Shown here: positions 22,948 through 40,922 of the stretch, one piece after another | How the letters are laid out: the number at the start of each line of letters is the position of its first letter | Position numbering within the stretch: the stretch's first letter is position 1 | Assembly: GCF_011397635.1 (NCBI RefSeq) | Contig: NC_064760.1 | Coordinates: forward strand, 29,628,856 to 29,692,855 | Reading direction: 5' to 3' | Length of the DNA stretch: 64,000 bases | Source: Epinephelus fuscoguttatus | Taxonomy: Eukaryota > Chordata > Actinopteri > Perciformes > Serranidae | Notes under the pieces: generated by a model | Database searches by the model: none | The model's input: only the letters and a program-made list of their open reading frames with translations | What the model was told of the DNA's origin: nothing | Program-made: the position numbers and the translations under genes

Positions 22948-24174
22948 TGTACAGGTTTAATTCCAGTAAATAGACAAGAGTCACAGTATGTTGAAGGGTT
23001 GGTTGAGAGCTGGCTTTTGGATGTTCATATATTCATAATAAACAATACAAGAGAGCAACTTCACCTATGTCATGCATTTTATAATGGCATTGGCTGGGTA
23101 TGCGCAACAAATCGCACCGGTAAGCAGGGCAGTCATGTTTAACATCTGAATGTGTCGATCGCTTTCACTGCAATCAAAACATGTGGCAGTATGCCCATTT
23201 AAGACAACAGTGTGCTTGAAATACAATGACAAAAGGCCGATCAAATCAAAATTACATTATGTACAAAATATATAGATCTCACCTGACAGGAGCTGGACAC
23301 TCAATGAGATAAAGGTCCAACATTTCCAGTTTCTTAAGTATGGTACACAGTTTTCTCCATGGCAAAGACATAGCATTAGTACCTTGGCACCAGATTGGTT
23401 TAATCCCAAATACTTAACCCAGAGATGCAGCTTTCCTCACAGACCCAGGTGAACCCTGAATCCACAGACTCTTCTGCACAGACTGAACAGGTGCTGAGAT
23501 GTTCCTGGGCCACACCAAATCCCTTTGAGTCCTTTGGTTACTGTCTATAAGACTAAGACTATACAGCAGTCCAAACCAGAAATTATCTATCAAATGAACA
23601 TAAAATATAAACAATCAGGATATTAATTTGCTCATTTACAGGTTTATAATTGGATAGAAGTCTTAAGCAGGACAGTTCAGGTGTTTGGCTGTATTTTTAC
23701 AGAGTTGTCACCACTCTTCTGCCAAAGGACAGATGAGACACAGACAGTGTCTCTGTGCAGCGACCCTCAGTATTAGTGTGTTCTGTAGGAGATTATTGGT
23801 CCAGTCTTTGCAGGATCAGGGCATTAAACAATCAACAAGGGTGCATGGGCAGAGAATGGCAAACAGACAAGAAACTATGGAAGCCCATGAGAGGCCAGGA
23901 GAAGGAAAACAGATGAAAATTATGCATGGTAAAAAATCAATATACTCTTCAAAGTCAAAAATATGAGATAATATGTCAGACTTTTGAGGTAGTACTATCC
24001 CAGTGTTGACGTAAAGTCAAGGTAAAGCAAAAATAAATGTGTTATGAGTTTACCACACAATAGAAAAGTGTGTTATTAACCACTCAGCCAAATTTGATTC
24101 TCTGCTCCAAGATGCTGGGGGCGTGTCTGCTGAAGAAACTGAAACGAAGAAGGAGTTGCTGCGAAGTGAAGAAC

Positions 24175-24400
24175 TACTCATTAGCAGCTAACCTAGTAGC
24201 ACAAAGCACACACACACACACACACACCCTGAGTCAAAGAACAAAGGCTTGGCTGCAGCGACAGACTCTTGTTAGCAGCTAACCCAGTAGCACGCAGTCT
24301 ATGGTGGCACAGCACACACCCTCTGAACCAAAGAGTGAGAGAGCCTCTTGTTCAGCAGCTAATAGCAGCTAACGTTAGCACAAAGCACACACCCACAGCA
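24175..24400. repeat. Imperfect tandem repeat with AC-rich core
   Basis: Three diverged copies of a unit containing agcagctaac, a tagtagcac or gttagcac word, then aaagcacacac. The first copy has expanded into a (CA)n tract at 24206-24228. Confidence 0.65.
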
Positions 24401-25244
24401 GAGCAGTAACTGCTGGGTAGCCGATTCGGGCTGAAAGACTTAAGGGTATGTTAGTGATGGCTAATTTGCCTGTGTTTATATGATTGTGGCATTTAACAAA
24501 GATTAGACTGAGAGAGCTAAATGAGCTTGGTACTCACTGGTACCTGAATGAAATGATAATAATGCCGTGAGAAGGAGTGAGCCAAAAATACCACCAAAAC
24601 CAACTGTTGCAGAGGACCTCTACAAGTGCTGAACAACAAAAGCTGTTTCAAGCTGGGCAAAGCAACACTTTAGAGGACACACAGCCTTATTAAATAACAC
24701 CAGCGATTGACCGACCAATGAGAATTTGGTTGGACAAGAGCATATGGACCAACCAATCAACTGACCAACCAGAAGTTGACAACCCTAACAGGAGCATCAA
24801 ATGGCTTTACCACAGCCACCACACTGGGGAAAGAAGAAGCTTTTTGCTGAGAGATGTGGAAAAATGTGAGAAATCTCTTTGTAAAAGCTGAAAAACGGTC
24901 TTACGGATAGTGTGAGCTTTAGTGAGTCAACATGCTGACTTAGTATCTGATCATATTTACATGGCAGATCAAAAGAGTTGAGGATCACATCATTTAAAAT
25001 GTGTTAAATAAAGCATTTTGACAAAGTGAATTAAAAATGTGATAGTTTACTCATAATTAATAACCTGGTAAGTACTGAAAATGTCTAAAATTTTACCTTA
25101 GTGAGTTAAAAACTCTTCCTTATCTCATAACTTTGACTTGTTAAGTCTATTTTTACCCTTCTTCTGGCGGACACGGGCCTCCATAGCAAGCACACTTCAG
25201 GGAGATAACAGTTTGCATTGCAAATACCAGTCAGACCGTCACAT

Positions 25245-29820
<4,576 letters not shown>

Positions 29821-29853
29821 TGGTTACAGGACTCGATGGGGAGATGAGGTGCT
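29821..29853 (-). other. n4bp3 5'UTR in the first coding exon; acceptor requires an upstream exon
   Basis: On the minus strand, CTTTTTTTACAG ends at 29854, an excellent acceptor directly before the 33-base leader. At least one non-coding n4bp3 exon must therefore lie at higher coordinates. Candidates are at 46218 and 56236. Confidence 0.75.
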
Positions 29854-30317
29854 CTGTAAAAAAAGAGGAAAGGAGAAGAGGTTAGACCTGTTTATAGTAA
29901 ATAATGAGCGAATGACCAAGATGGCCATGCTGTAGATGGTAACATATCATCAGGCTTCTTGTTGTGATGTTCCCTGCTTCTTGGTAAACTGCACTCAAAG
30001 AACTTCAGTTTACTTCTCATTAAAGGCACAGGAACCAGGAAATACACACATTTGAAAGGCTGTAACCAGAGAATGTTGGCAGTCGTTCTTTAAAAATGCC
30101 TCGAAATGATATATTTTTAATCAAAACAGTTGTTTATTAATTTTCAGTGGATCAACTGATCGATTTATCAACTAACGGCTGCAGTTTGAAGGCTTTAAAC
30201 CCAATTAATTACAATAGGACTTAAGAGTCTACAACCATGCCAGCAGCTCAGTGAGGATGTACTTGGTCACAGTGGGGCTTCGAGTGAAATGCTAACATCA
30301 GCATGATAGCATGCAGA
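29854..30317. other. Start of the presumed n4bp3 first intron
   Basis: AT-rich, no exon recognised. Confidence 0.4.
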
Positions 30318-30885
30318 CTTTTAGCTATAGACTATAAAAGAAGTGGAAGTAGCCACTGTGATGTCACCTAACGGTTTGCGGACTTCCATTCTGAAGCCTC
30401 GAGTCTGGCATTTTGGCCATCGCCATTGTGGCTTTTGAAGTGATCATTGGATCACTGAAGTAATTAGATTCCTATTTGGATGGGAGGGTAGAGGTGTGAA
30501 GGAGCGAGGGGTGGATCTGACAGAGAGGGCAACACCATGGAAGCAACTTGTCATTCACAAGGTAATCACGCCCAAAATCATGCCCTGCTTTATTGTCTAT
30601 TTTACTCTAAATGTGCCCATGATTTACAAAATGAACATCATGCTGTATTGAAGAAAACTTGAAACTAGCGAGACCATAAACTCACTGTGAAAATGGTTAC
30701 TGAGGTAACAAATCAAGTGACAAGTAAGGCCATTTTCTCATAGACTTCCATAATATCAGTCTTATTTTTGCAACCAATGGCGTCACCCCCTGCTGGCCAT
30801 TAGAAAGAATGCAAGCTCAAGACACCTCTGCATTGGCTTCACTTTTCAGACCTAGAGGCTACCTTTGATACAGTCTGTGCTTTTA
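30318..30885. mobile_element. Decayed interspersed repeat (tatagactataaaag type)
   Basis: Matches a repeat I recognise in fish genomes: tatagactataaaagaagtgg, then gatgtcacc and cctcgagtctggcattttgg. The right end ctttgatacagtctgtgc resembles the inverted left end weakly. No clear target duplication. Class uncertain; possibly a non-autonomous DNA transposon. Confidence 0.5.
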
Positions 30886-33107
30886 GCAGATGAAATGTTT
30901 ACTATGGTTATGATGTTATTTCAGAGTGTTAGCCCACATTTACATTGCAGCATTTGCTAATTGGGACTAGACACAGAGTAAAAACCAAAAGCATTAGGGT
31001 TCATCATCTGTCTACCATAAATTTCTGTACCAATCCACCCACTGGTTGGAAAGAAACTTCAGTAAAAACATAAAATTCCAACCTCATGGAGGCACTAGAT
31101 GAAAAGTCAGGCGATCATTAAAATCAGTAACTTTGGGGACCATGAATGTTTGTGTAAAGTTCATGACAATCCATCCAGCTGTTGAGTGTCAGTCTAGACC
31201 AAAGTGATGGACCGACTGATATTGCCATCGCTAAAGCCATGCTGCTGGACTAAAAAAGTGAAGCATTGTGTCTTTCTTTCTTTACTGAAATAAACTCCAT
31301 CTCTTGCCCCTTTACTACCCTGGGTGGATGCTGATCTCTAGAGGAAAAGCATGAGCTGACAGACGTTTCATCAGCTGTGTTTCTCTGTACAGACAGCTGT
31401 CTCCGAGCACAGCTACAACAACTCAGCCTTCCCACACACAAGCTGACCTCTATGAAAACCCTATTATAGGAGAACAATGAATGTAAAATAATGTCTTCAC
31501 AAAGAGGACAAATCCCAAACCAATTTGAAAATGTCTCTTTCATAATTCAGTTGTTACAGCATCAGTCCTGCCTCTCAGAAGCTCATGTTATCCTTTTCCC
31601 AGCAGGCAAATGAAAAGGCTACAGCATCACGGGGATCTGTAATGGGTTATGTTGTTTTTTATGGTAGCATATGTCACATCACAATCCTGCTACGTAACTC
31701 TGATCTAACTAGGTTACTACAGCAGGGCTCAATTCTTTAAAAAAAAAAAGTGAAAAATAAATCAGACAGAAGTGCCCTGGTAACAACACACATTATGGAA
31801 AAATCAATGGAGTGCCAGCTTATTTTGTTTGCAAATTTCCTGCCTCTCATGAAAAGTATGTGTAACCAAATGTACCAATCACACAGCGTGCCTTCATAAG
31901 TCTGGCATGGCCTGAATACATTTCGAACGGATATGATGGCTGTCTGTGTGAGATTAAGTTTCCTGTCTGTCACTTCAAGCTACATTTTGTCGAAGAACGA
32001 AACAAGACAATGAAAAACATTTTCTCCTGACTTTGACAAAACTAAACCAGTTGCCAAGTTACCCTAACACCTACCTAAGAGCCACTATTGTTTTGTCAAT
32101 TTGAGTTCGAGCCTCTTCAGCTCCATGCAGCAAATCTTCTCTCAACATTGTCTGTCAAATCACCCACATATCCCCTCCCTTCCTTCTTTTCAGACAACCT
32201 CATTAAGGCTCACTATTGATTTCACCCTTCTGACCCTCTCTTCCCGTGCATAAACACCCCCAGCAGCCATAAAACATTCTCGAGACCATAAAACACAAGC
32301 ACGCCGCAGTCTCTGGCTATAAACAGGACTCGAGGGAGGCAAATTCTCCTTTTGTGCTCAGCCACAAGGGTACACAGGTAGAGTTTAAAGGGCCATACCA
32401 CACATTTTGCTTGTTTTACCCCCTTAAAAAACAATCTTGAATACCTAACAATACTGCTAACCATTTTGTCAAACCACTCAACAAATTTTAAGATTAATTT
32501 CTAAACCTGCAGCTATGGGGTTGTATTAATTTCATTCTATTATTGAAATAAAACAGAGAGACTCCATCATAAAGAACATGTCCCTATCAAAGATATGTTA
32601 TTGTTCTGTGGTAAACCATTTTCCTCCTTCATGCAGTCAAGGACATCTGATATTTGAGACATGGTTGCCAAAAGCACTCTGCTGTAAAGGTATGTTGTCA
32701 CAGGATCCAACCTGAAAGATCACTAATAAGAGAGTCAAATTTTTTCTTGCATTAAAAAGCGTGCTGTTTGACAGGTGACTCTAAGCCGCAGGTATTATTG
32801 CGTTAAACGCACCAACAAGATGAGTTTTGAGATCTGTTCCTGCTGACTCTTGCATAACTACAAAACAACAGGAGAAAAAGGTCAGTGGGATGGATTGATT
32901 TCATTCTCAAGCAAAATTCAAGTTGCTGCAAGTTGTTTTCCTTATTATTGAACCAAATGCATAAGAGTTAGGAAATCAAGCTTTGGAAACTTCTTTTCAA
33001 GAAATGGTACAGTACGTATATGATTTGTTGGATGACATATGTAACCCAACCCCTCCACCCCAGTATAATCTCTTCAAACAGACGCATATGACTGAAGAAT
33101 CTGTAGG
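30886..33107. other. Gene-poor interval, nothing recognised
   Basis: No exon with both splice sites and coding character, and no clear repeat boundary. A short poly-A run is at 31738-31749. Confidence 0.4.
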
Positions 33108-33925
33108 CACTGACCAATTGACCAATCACAATCAAGTGGGCTTTGGCCAAGCAGTCCGAGCGGAGAGCAAAAGAGGTGGAACGCACTGGCCAAGATGCAA
33201 CCTCAGAACCCACTGGCTATGATCGGATGATGAATTTGCTTTCATATGCAAATATCTGTTTATAGAGCCTCATTAGTCTTGACATGTGTATATAGCGCCT
33301 CAAGTTTGCTAATCAGACTGTAAACCATGACCAGCACATGGAAGAGGAAGTCTTGGCACGGATATCCGTTATCCAGATATCCGCTGGCTACATGGTAACC
33401 CTTGAAATATTGGCTGTTGCCCCCAGAGGCTAGATTGTTGTCAGACTGATAGCAGATGGGTTCTGAGAATACCTCCAATGTAGTAATCTCTATAAACAGA
33501 TGTCTGGACGTACGCAGAATCTGAAGGCAAAAGTACAAATTTTTATTCTCTGAGGCGTTCTGGTTTCCGCAGTAGTATTGTCTAGGTAATATTGACCAAT
33601 CATGTTTGAGCTAGCTTTGCTTGCCTGTAGGTAAACAGTCAGTACCTGCAGTCCCAGAACCCATCAGCTGTTGTCTCACAACGATTTAGCTTTTTATAAT
33701 TTATCTGCATTCATATGCAGATATGTGTTTATAGAGATTACCCAAAATGTTGTCTGGAACTATCTCAAGTTGCAAATCACACTGTAAACAATGAGCAGCG
33801 CATAAAAGAGGAAGTCTTGGCCGGGATATCTGCTGGCTACACCGAATATCAGGAAATATTGGCCATTGCCCCGGAGGCTAAATCGTCATCAGACTGAGGG
33901 CTGATGGGTTCAGAGATTGCCCCCA
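33108..33925. repeat. Two diverged direct copies of a ~480-bp unit
   Basis: Copy A (33108-33480) and copy B (33588-33925) share, in the same order, attgaccaatca, cagaaccca, catatgcaNatatNtgtttatagag, actgtaaac, agaggaagtcttgg, ggatatc with cgctggctac or ctgctggctac, and tcagactga. The identity is patchy, so the duplication is old, or both are fragments of one repeat family inserted in tandem. Confidence 0.75.
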
Positions 33926-36291
33926 GTATGGTGGTTGCTCTAGAGTATTTTGGCAGGAGCACTGCTACTTGAGGGATCAAACCTTGGCTCCTCCCGATTG
34001 ATGACTGGGCCATACTGCTGCCTGACTGGCAGTCCTCAGTCATGACACACACACTACCTTAAAGCAATCTCTCATTCTCTCTGTCACATAGAAATGTGCC
34101 ATGGCTGAGCGCAGACACCCCCAGTGACACTCTGGGATCTCCTCTTGCCTCTAATACAAGCCACATTTATCAAGTGCTTTGCACTGCTGGCCTCGACAGT
34201 TATAACAATTATGCAAATGGTTAAAATAGGCAGTGAGAGCTGTGCAACAGAAGCTCCAGCCCACTCCACTCAGGGCTCTCAGCCAGTCCGAGATCAAAGC
34301 TGCCAAAGCTGCTCATGTTTATATTCATGAGGTATGATTTCTCCCAATGTAAAACTTTCCACTAAAGCATCCGGCTCCTAATAAGCCAGTATAATACAGA
34401 GCTGAGGAAAGAGACCTGATAATCAATGATGATGAATATAATCAACTATAATGTGACAACCTGGAACTTCTCTGGTGCCGTCCAACCAGGAAGTCTGTGC
34501 CATGGGTCCGAGTAAGACATGATGGATATGAGTCAGTGCAGGTCATGCTGAGTGTGTATGTGTCTGACACCATATGAATAAATCATGAGTGTGCTAAACC
34601 TAATGGCCACTGGCCAAGGTCTGACACAGTATTTTTAGTCATGGTATTTTACTCTGTTTGTGTCTTGTATCTGCCAGAGACACGAGAGGCCAATCGATGC
34701 TTGACGGGAAGCCGGGGCCGAGGTGAGGGTGGGTGAGGCAAAGCAATTCTTTTGGGTAGATTGGAGGGTAGAAATCCTTTTAGGCAGCAACCACAAATCT
34801 TGCAGGACTGAAGAAATCTTGCATCCAGTTGTTTTCCATAATTGCCTTCTAGTTTATGGGCCTGAGTAAACCAGGAGACACAGCAAGATTTACAACCTAG
34901 CCCTGACTAACCATGGGGCCCTGAAACATAACACACAACCTTAAATCTCACACACACACACACACACACGGATCAAAGCAGTGCTTCCTTCCAGCCTTGA
35001 ACACTCATGGTCTAATTGAAAAGTGCTCTGTTCTTGATTTACGGTTCTTTCAAAGCAGTGATGAGCTTGTTCAAAACCTGCTAACTTTGATCAAACGCAA
35101 AAATGTTTAACATCAGTGAATCACAGAGCTGCACAGGTAACAGATGAGCCTCTGATGCTGTACACTTTCCCTGCATCTGCTGCACATGTTGCTGGTCACC
35201 TCTTTCAGTGAAAGGTTTTGGCTCGAGTTTTCTCAGGGTGATATCCTAACTCATCCAGAAAACCATACAACTGCCACTTTACTCCAATCACAAAGAAAAC
35301 AAAACATGCAGCCTTCAAGAGGAGGGTTTCAAGGACGCTCTCTCTCCTCAATTATTGTAATCAGGTGTCCTGCAGGGAAGACAAAGCTTTCAATGAAATG
35401 CTTGAGCGTGAAGAGGGGACATTTCAAACCCCTCAGAGACACAAAGGTCAGCACTGGGACTGAGACAGAGGAGAGAAGGACGGGGAAGCCAAATTCCAAA
35501 GATGCTTTACAGAACGCAAGCTCAGGCTCGTCAGCTTTTTTGATGCACAAAACGCCTCACTCCCACGGACGCTCACTCACACTTGTGTGCGTGCGGGTCA
35601 CTCAACACAGTGCCGGAAAAAAAGCTCACGCACAGCTCGCAGCTCCAGATCCTCTGCCCTCTTCCCTCAGTGCTCTCTCTCCCCTGATCCATGATCAAAG
35701 TTTGTTTACGTTTGTGGGGTAACTTTGCAGGTTACATCTAAAACTCCCACACAGCGCACACTGTTACATTATATAAGCTCTATCAAAGCTGTGCGCACTA
35801 GTTTTCACAGCTGTTAGTTGTGTAAAACACTATAGAGCGATTACCAAATCAGCCACTGGCCTTTTTTAATCTTTTCCACAGAGAAGTGCAGTGTTATATT
35901 TAACTCCTACTCTGCCATTACAGGATGTGATGATGCAGCGTCAGAAGTTTGATGCATCATGCTAAGAAACATGTTTCCACCACATTTAACAGTCAAAACA
36001 GGCTAATTATGCACATACCTTTTAATATTTAATCAGTAGTGCTAACTGGATTTCGTTTTTAACTAGTGGAAATGACATTTAGACATGTCAAAATGTCATT
36101 TCAAGATATCTGTAAAACAATTTCAACATGTTACAAATATATTTTCAACCAGTCAAACTGATTTACAGATGTCTAATTTAATTATAGATATCAGTAATTC
36201 CTTTTTCACTAGTAAGAATAACGATCACAGATATCTACAATGGAATATTCACCTGTTGAAAAAGGATTGTAACTAGAGGTAATGTAGTTTC
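33926..36291. other. Gene-poor interval with one microsatellite
   Basis: Contains (CA)n at 34949-34969. A 178-codon plus-strand frame at 35186-35722 starts in unique sequence but shows no domain, no splice context and no low-complexity bias typical of a gene; it is not called. Confidence 0.4.
34949..34969. repeat. (CA)n microsatellite
   Basis: Short uninterrupted CA run. Confidence 0.9.
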
Positions 36292-36879
36292 TAGGGCTGT
36301 ACTCAACTCAGCATTTTGGCGGTCGAATCGGATTTGGCTGTTCAAAACAGACATTTGACTACTTGTTTCTTTTTTCATATAGACTATCAAGCAACACTTT
36401 ATTGAAGTGCCAGATTTTTGAACAGGGTTTGGCGTCATGTTCAGGGTGACAGAGACGTTTATATAATACAGTAAACAAGCCAGGTTAGCCTTCCGAGCTA
36501 ATTTGTGCTAACATTTTTTTGCCAACCCTAGATATCAAACAAAAGCCAGAGACTGTATCATATTAAGTTGCCAGGAGCTGTAAATTCCCCACTTCTGAGC
36601 AAAGGGCATTAGATAACGTTATCTTGGAGCTTGACTAGACAAAGTCTCTCTTCCCCTGTGCAGCTGCCTCCATCTCACTCAGACTCACTCTGGGTCTGGG
36701 GCTGCAGCTGCCTATCCATTGCAGGTATCTTCACCGTACAGACAGAACAACTTGAGGTAGTGTAATGATTTTACCCCGGAGAGCAGCGTGAAACTTGACT
36801 GCTCAACCTGAAGAATCTCAGTCAACTGAAGGGTCTACAAATGATAATTTGAATCTTCCACTTAAAGTGAGCAGCCCTA
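36292..36879. mobile_element. Probable hAT-type element with tagggctg/cagcccta ends
   Basis: The left end is tagggctg and the right end its exact complement cagcccta. The flanking 8-mers gtagtttc (36284-36291) and ataatttc (36880-36887) agree at six of eight positions, as expected for an aged hAT target duplication. No transposase frame. Confidence 0.65.
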
Positions 36880-36945
36880 ATAATTTCCCATTTATATTGA
36901 CAATTTAGTTTCCGATATATCCGACATATCAGCAAATCATTTTGG

Positions 36946-38270
36946 ATTAATTCATTCATTAATCTTCCTAAAAACCTCTTATCCTGTTAGGGGTCACGGG
37001 GGGCTGGAGCCTATCCCAGCTGATATTGGGTGAGAGGCGGGGTACACCCTGGACAGTTTGCCAGACTATCAGACTATCAGGGCTGACACATAGAGACAGA
37101 CAACCACTCACGCTCACATTCACACCTAGGGGCAATTTAGAGTCACCAATTAACCTGCATGTCTTTGGCAGTGTTGGGGGTCGTTACTCAAAAAAGTAAT
37201 GTATTACACATTACACATTACTTGGGGAAAAAGTAATCCCTTACTTTACTTGATTACTCTCTGGAGAAAGTAATTAGCTACAATACTTGTTACATTACTA
37301 GTTACTCTGTAAAATTGCCTGAAATGCATTGTCATGTGATCTGCCAGTTAACGATATAGCATTAAACCTTACATATGTGTAACGATCCTAAGGTAGGTAT
37401 AGTTAACTAGATGGATATACCCAGAGTCGGCTTCACGAGGGGGCAATGCCCCTCCACTTTATTCTCTGTGCCCCCTCACTTGTATAAAAGCATGTGTTTT
37501 CTCCCCTCAGTGTAATTGTAGCGATGACTGAAATCCATTATGTTATTAGGCTGTTGCATGAGGTGTCAGGCCAGAGCTTCTTGTTCAATGCACAGCTGGT
37601 TCACAAGGTAGGCCCCTAAGCAGACTTCCCTCTTTCTCTCCTTAAGTATTTGCAGGGTTTCCGCCAGAGGAGTTGTTATGCCAGGCGGGGGGTGGTTACC
37701 GTGTGTAAAGGTGTTATGATTATATGACTTGCCCACTGCCTCACAGTCATTTAGTTCATTTTTGCATATCAGCGCCAGGTTCATCAAATAAAAAAAAAAA
37801 AAACTCGAATTTGTAAAATACTAAGCGTGTTATCAATATTTAGTAGGACAACAGAGTTGTCAGCAGAGTTGCAGCACAGAGTAGCGGAGTGAGACGTCTG
37901 TTCTCGCTCCTGCTATCTGCTGTAAACACATGAAGCTGCTCCCATGTCTCCCTGGATCTCTGTGCTTGTTCGTGGCAGAAACTCTCCCATCCTCTGGCTC
38001 GTCCCCGCATCTGTGTTCGCTGCTGACAGGTGTTGTGCGGACACAGAGGACGACCCGTTGGCAACAGCCTGAAGCCCGTTGTCACTAACTCTTAAGTAAG
38101 GGGAAGACCTAATGATGAATTTATGTAACGCAAGTAACAACTTAAGTGTTTGATTAGTAACTGTAATGTGACTGCTGCATTTAGGGACAGTAGTGCCTTA
38201 CACTACTCGTTACTGAAAAATTTTTGGCGGCAACACCCAACACTGGTCTTTGGACTGTGGTAGGAAGCTG
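36946..38270 (-). mobile_element. SINE copy (minus strand) split by a nested hAT insertion
   Basis: Segments 36946-37168 and 38246-38270 are two parts of the tRNA-derived SINE family seen complete at 10236-10564. The first runs from its tail (attcattcatt) through ggctggagcctatcccagct to aacctgcatgtctttgg. The second resumes at gtctttggactgtggtaggaagctgg. The 5' head is missing. Confidence 0.8.
37169..38245. mobile_element. Non-autonomous hAT element (1,077 bp) inside a SINE, perfect 8-bp target duplication
   Basis: The left end cagtgttggggg and the inverted right end cagtgttgggtg are the common fish hAT terminus, followed inside by subterminal cgttactc and agtaat words on both sides. The 8-mer gtctttgg is present at 37161-37168 and again at 38246-38253, and the interrupted SINE sequence reads through when one copy is removed. 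No intact transposase frame was found. Confidence 0.93.
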
Positions 38271-38650
38271 GAGTTACAGATAGCTACAATGAACACTTCC
38301 ACCAGTAAAAAATGAACTGTTAATATCAATATGGAAAATTTTGACTGATGAGAAATAAGTTGTGGATATCTTTAAATAGAACTGCTGCTAGTCAAAATTA
38401 CATTATGGATATGTTGGCTTGAAATTCTTACCAGTCAAAAAGCAATTGTTGATATCAATTGCAATTGCTTTTACTACTAGTGAATAAAAGTTAAAGGGCT
38501 TGTCATCCATTACCTGCCCGGTGATCTTTGGGAACTGTGGCATAATGATTTCTTATGTTGCCAAAATCAAACAACCAAACTCCTCTTTCCCCAAAGAAGC
38601 CTGTCAGTGCTTTTGTTCTTCAACATGTTGGACATAAAAACAAGGATCTC

Positions 38651-38783
38651 ATCATTCATTCATTCTCTTCTGGAACTTCTTATCCTGTTAGGGGCTGCGG
38701 GGGGCTAGAGCCTATCTCAGCTGTCCTTGTGCGAGAGGCAGGGTACACCCTGGACAGGTCACCAGACTATCACAGGGCTAGGA
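38651..38783 (-). mobile_element. SINE tail fragment, minus strand
   Basis: Contains catcattcattcatt, ttatcctgttaggggctgcg, gagcctatctcagctg and gggtacaccctggacag, the 3' part of the same SINE family in reverse. Truncated at its inner side. Confidence 0.75.
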
Positions 38784-40837
38784 GCTCAGTTACTGAAAAT
38801 AATAACGATATCCTGGATGACACATTTGTACCACAGGGAGCACAAAATTAAACTGATGTAAAATCAAGTGTGACTTATATCTGATACTGTGAAGTTTCCC
38901 CTGTCTCAATCTGTCAGGGTGAGCTGTGCCCGAGGCCGACTAGGAAGGAACCATCCTACATGAGAAGGAAAGGAGCGCTCTCCTCTCTGATTGACTGTAA
39001 CATGCTAGCGTGTAATGTGTGAGTGTGAGAGTGTCTGTGTCTGTGGGACATGACAGCAGAGGAGCGCTCAGCTGCAGTCTCTAATTGTTAGCAGGTTATT
39101 CATTATGGATGGGAGACAATCAGGCAGGCAGACCTCGTTCCTCTCCACAGACCCCGAGGCTTTTCAAAGGAGCCAAGATGTTCAAAAGCAAGGTCGTGAA
39201 ATGTTCCGTGCGTCTGAAGGCCGCTTGTGTGTCATATAATATATCACATCTTTATAATCTGACAAGCTACACACAGACATGGAAATCTGGGCAAGCGCCT
39301 CAAGCTAAACTTTCTCGAGGCGATTCTTGTTTTCTGAATGAGAGATGCAGACAGAACTTTGCATAGAAAGGTCGACCTTCATATTTCATGACACTCAAGA
39401 TGATGAGCAGTCTCTCTGTGGAGCACGGGGCATAATTCACTTGCGGTTAGACATGGCGGTGCTAAAGCTGAAGGCCCAGTGTTCAGTCTCACACTGTGTC
39501 CATTGATGAGCAACACTCCAGTCTTTACGGAGGTCAACAGGTCATATTTGGTCACGGCTGTAGATACAGGGTGCTATTGAGCGCACAGACAGTTAAGAGC
39601 AGACGTTTGATTCTACGAGTTCTGACGAGACGTGACACATTTTAGGGAACACTGGAGCAGCTTGTATACCGTCCCATACCACTGTATACACTCTAAACTC
39701 ATGAATAAAATATTGGCCCTACTATTTGCCGGCACTGTGTGATGCACTAATGAGGAATATAAAGGAATATTTTACTGATCTTCACATAATATAACTATAA
39801 AGCCTTAGTATTAACTCTACAGACACTAGCTATGTAGGTTTCTCTTCACAACCTAACAAACATCATGATATGTATTGCTTTCTAAACATTTCTCAGCCAA
39901 TACCGACAGTTGCTGATATTTTGGTAAATTTCTATTTGCTACATGATGAGTACTTGTAATCAATCAATACCAGGAGAATCATTTTTTATGGTTCTGGCAT
40001 TTTAAACACTATGTGCCCACTTTTGAGTTTCATGTGGCACATTTTCAATGGATAAACAGTCTCCACTTCATTTCAACTTTGGATGGATCTATTGGATCAA
40101 CAGAAAGATTAGTGCATGTCATGCATCTCATTATCTTATGTATATTAAACAACATGTTAGTTGTTTAATGGATCTGAGCATCCTTCCTCTCCCAATGGCT
40201 CTAGATGAGACTAAATGCTATCAAACTCTCATTAATCATTTCCACAGCAGCCTCCATAATTACTGACCCAGAGGGGAAAACCTTGAAACTCAAAACTTGG
40301 GACAAATTGGGACACAGTCGCTGCCTTACTGTAGGTCCTATTCACACACTAGATGAGTATTACCTGGTGACCCCCTGTTTATAATAATTGCGGAGGTCGT
40401 CTGTGCAGCAGCACCCCAGGGATCATTCACTGATCAGATGGGGCCACTGAAAATCTTGGGGTGGCACACCAAAACCAAAAGCCATAACTGAATTTCAGGA
40501 ATTTAACTATGCTGTCATAGTATAAAACTATGTCAATATGGAGTGTTAAGGAAGGAGTGTCAACTTTGGTGTCTTATTTTTAAGTTAATATTACTAATTA
40601 TCCAATATAAAGCAATTAATACTGGTACACTTCACAACAATCCTGTTTCAATGTGTCCGGTCAAAACACGTAAGGCATTTCATTTTTCTTAAAATAGGCT
40701 TGTTGTCCTTTTCCACAAAAACACCTACGTTAATTGTACAGAACAAAACATTTACTGGGAACAAGCCCTTGTAAGTTTAGCGGAGACACTTGGGTACCCA
40801 GCTTTTGTTTTTAATAATCTGTTGTTCCTTTAATGTT
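38784..40837. other. Gene-poor interval, nothing recognised
   Basis: No exon or clear repeat. The 93-codon frame at 39085 has no family resemblance. Confidence 0.4.
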
Positions 40838-40922
40838 TTATCTTAACGTATTTCTCTTGTAAAGCACATTGAATTGCCTTGTGTAGGAATGGTGCTATAT
40901 AAATAAAATTGCCTTGCCTTAC
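40838..40922 (+). mobile_element. L2-like LINE 3' tail
   Basis: Sequence tgtaaagcacattgaattgcc, then ggtgctatataaataaaa and short ttgcctt repeats. This is the characteristic 3'UTR end of L2-clade LINEs in fish. Only the tail is present, as usual for 5'-truncated copies. Confidence 0.65.

Larger units (their letters stand above)
21661..25244. other. n4bp3 3' side: 3'UTR and intergenic sequence between convergent genes
   Basis: No coding exon recognised. Minus-strand AATAAA signals (tttatt on the plus strand) occur near 22909-22914 and 22670, so the n4bp3 3'UTR may extend to about 22.9 kb, but this is not certain. It contains a (TA)n tract at 22929-22947 and an imperfect tandem repeat at 24175-24400. 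Confidence 0.4.

Noticed and set aside
24175-24400. CRISPR-like array from the three repeated units
   Set aside because: Units are diverged, spacing is irregular and the genome is eukaryotic; it is a minisatellite-like repeat.
35186-35722. 178-codon plus-strand frame
   Set aside because: Longest frame in the gene-poor interval, but no signal peptide, domain, convincing start context or splice neighbours; within chance for 27 kb.
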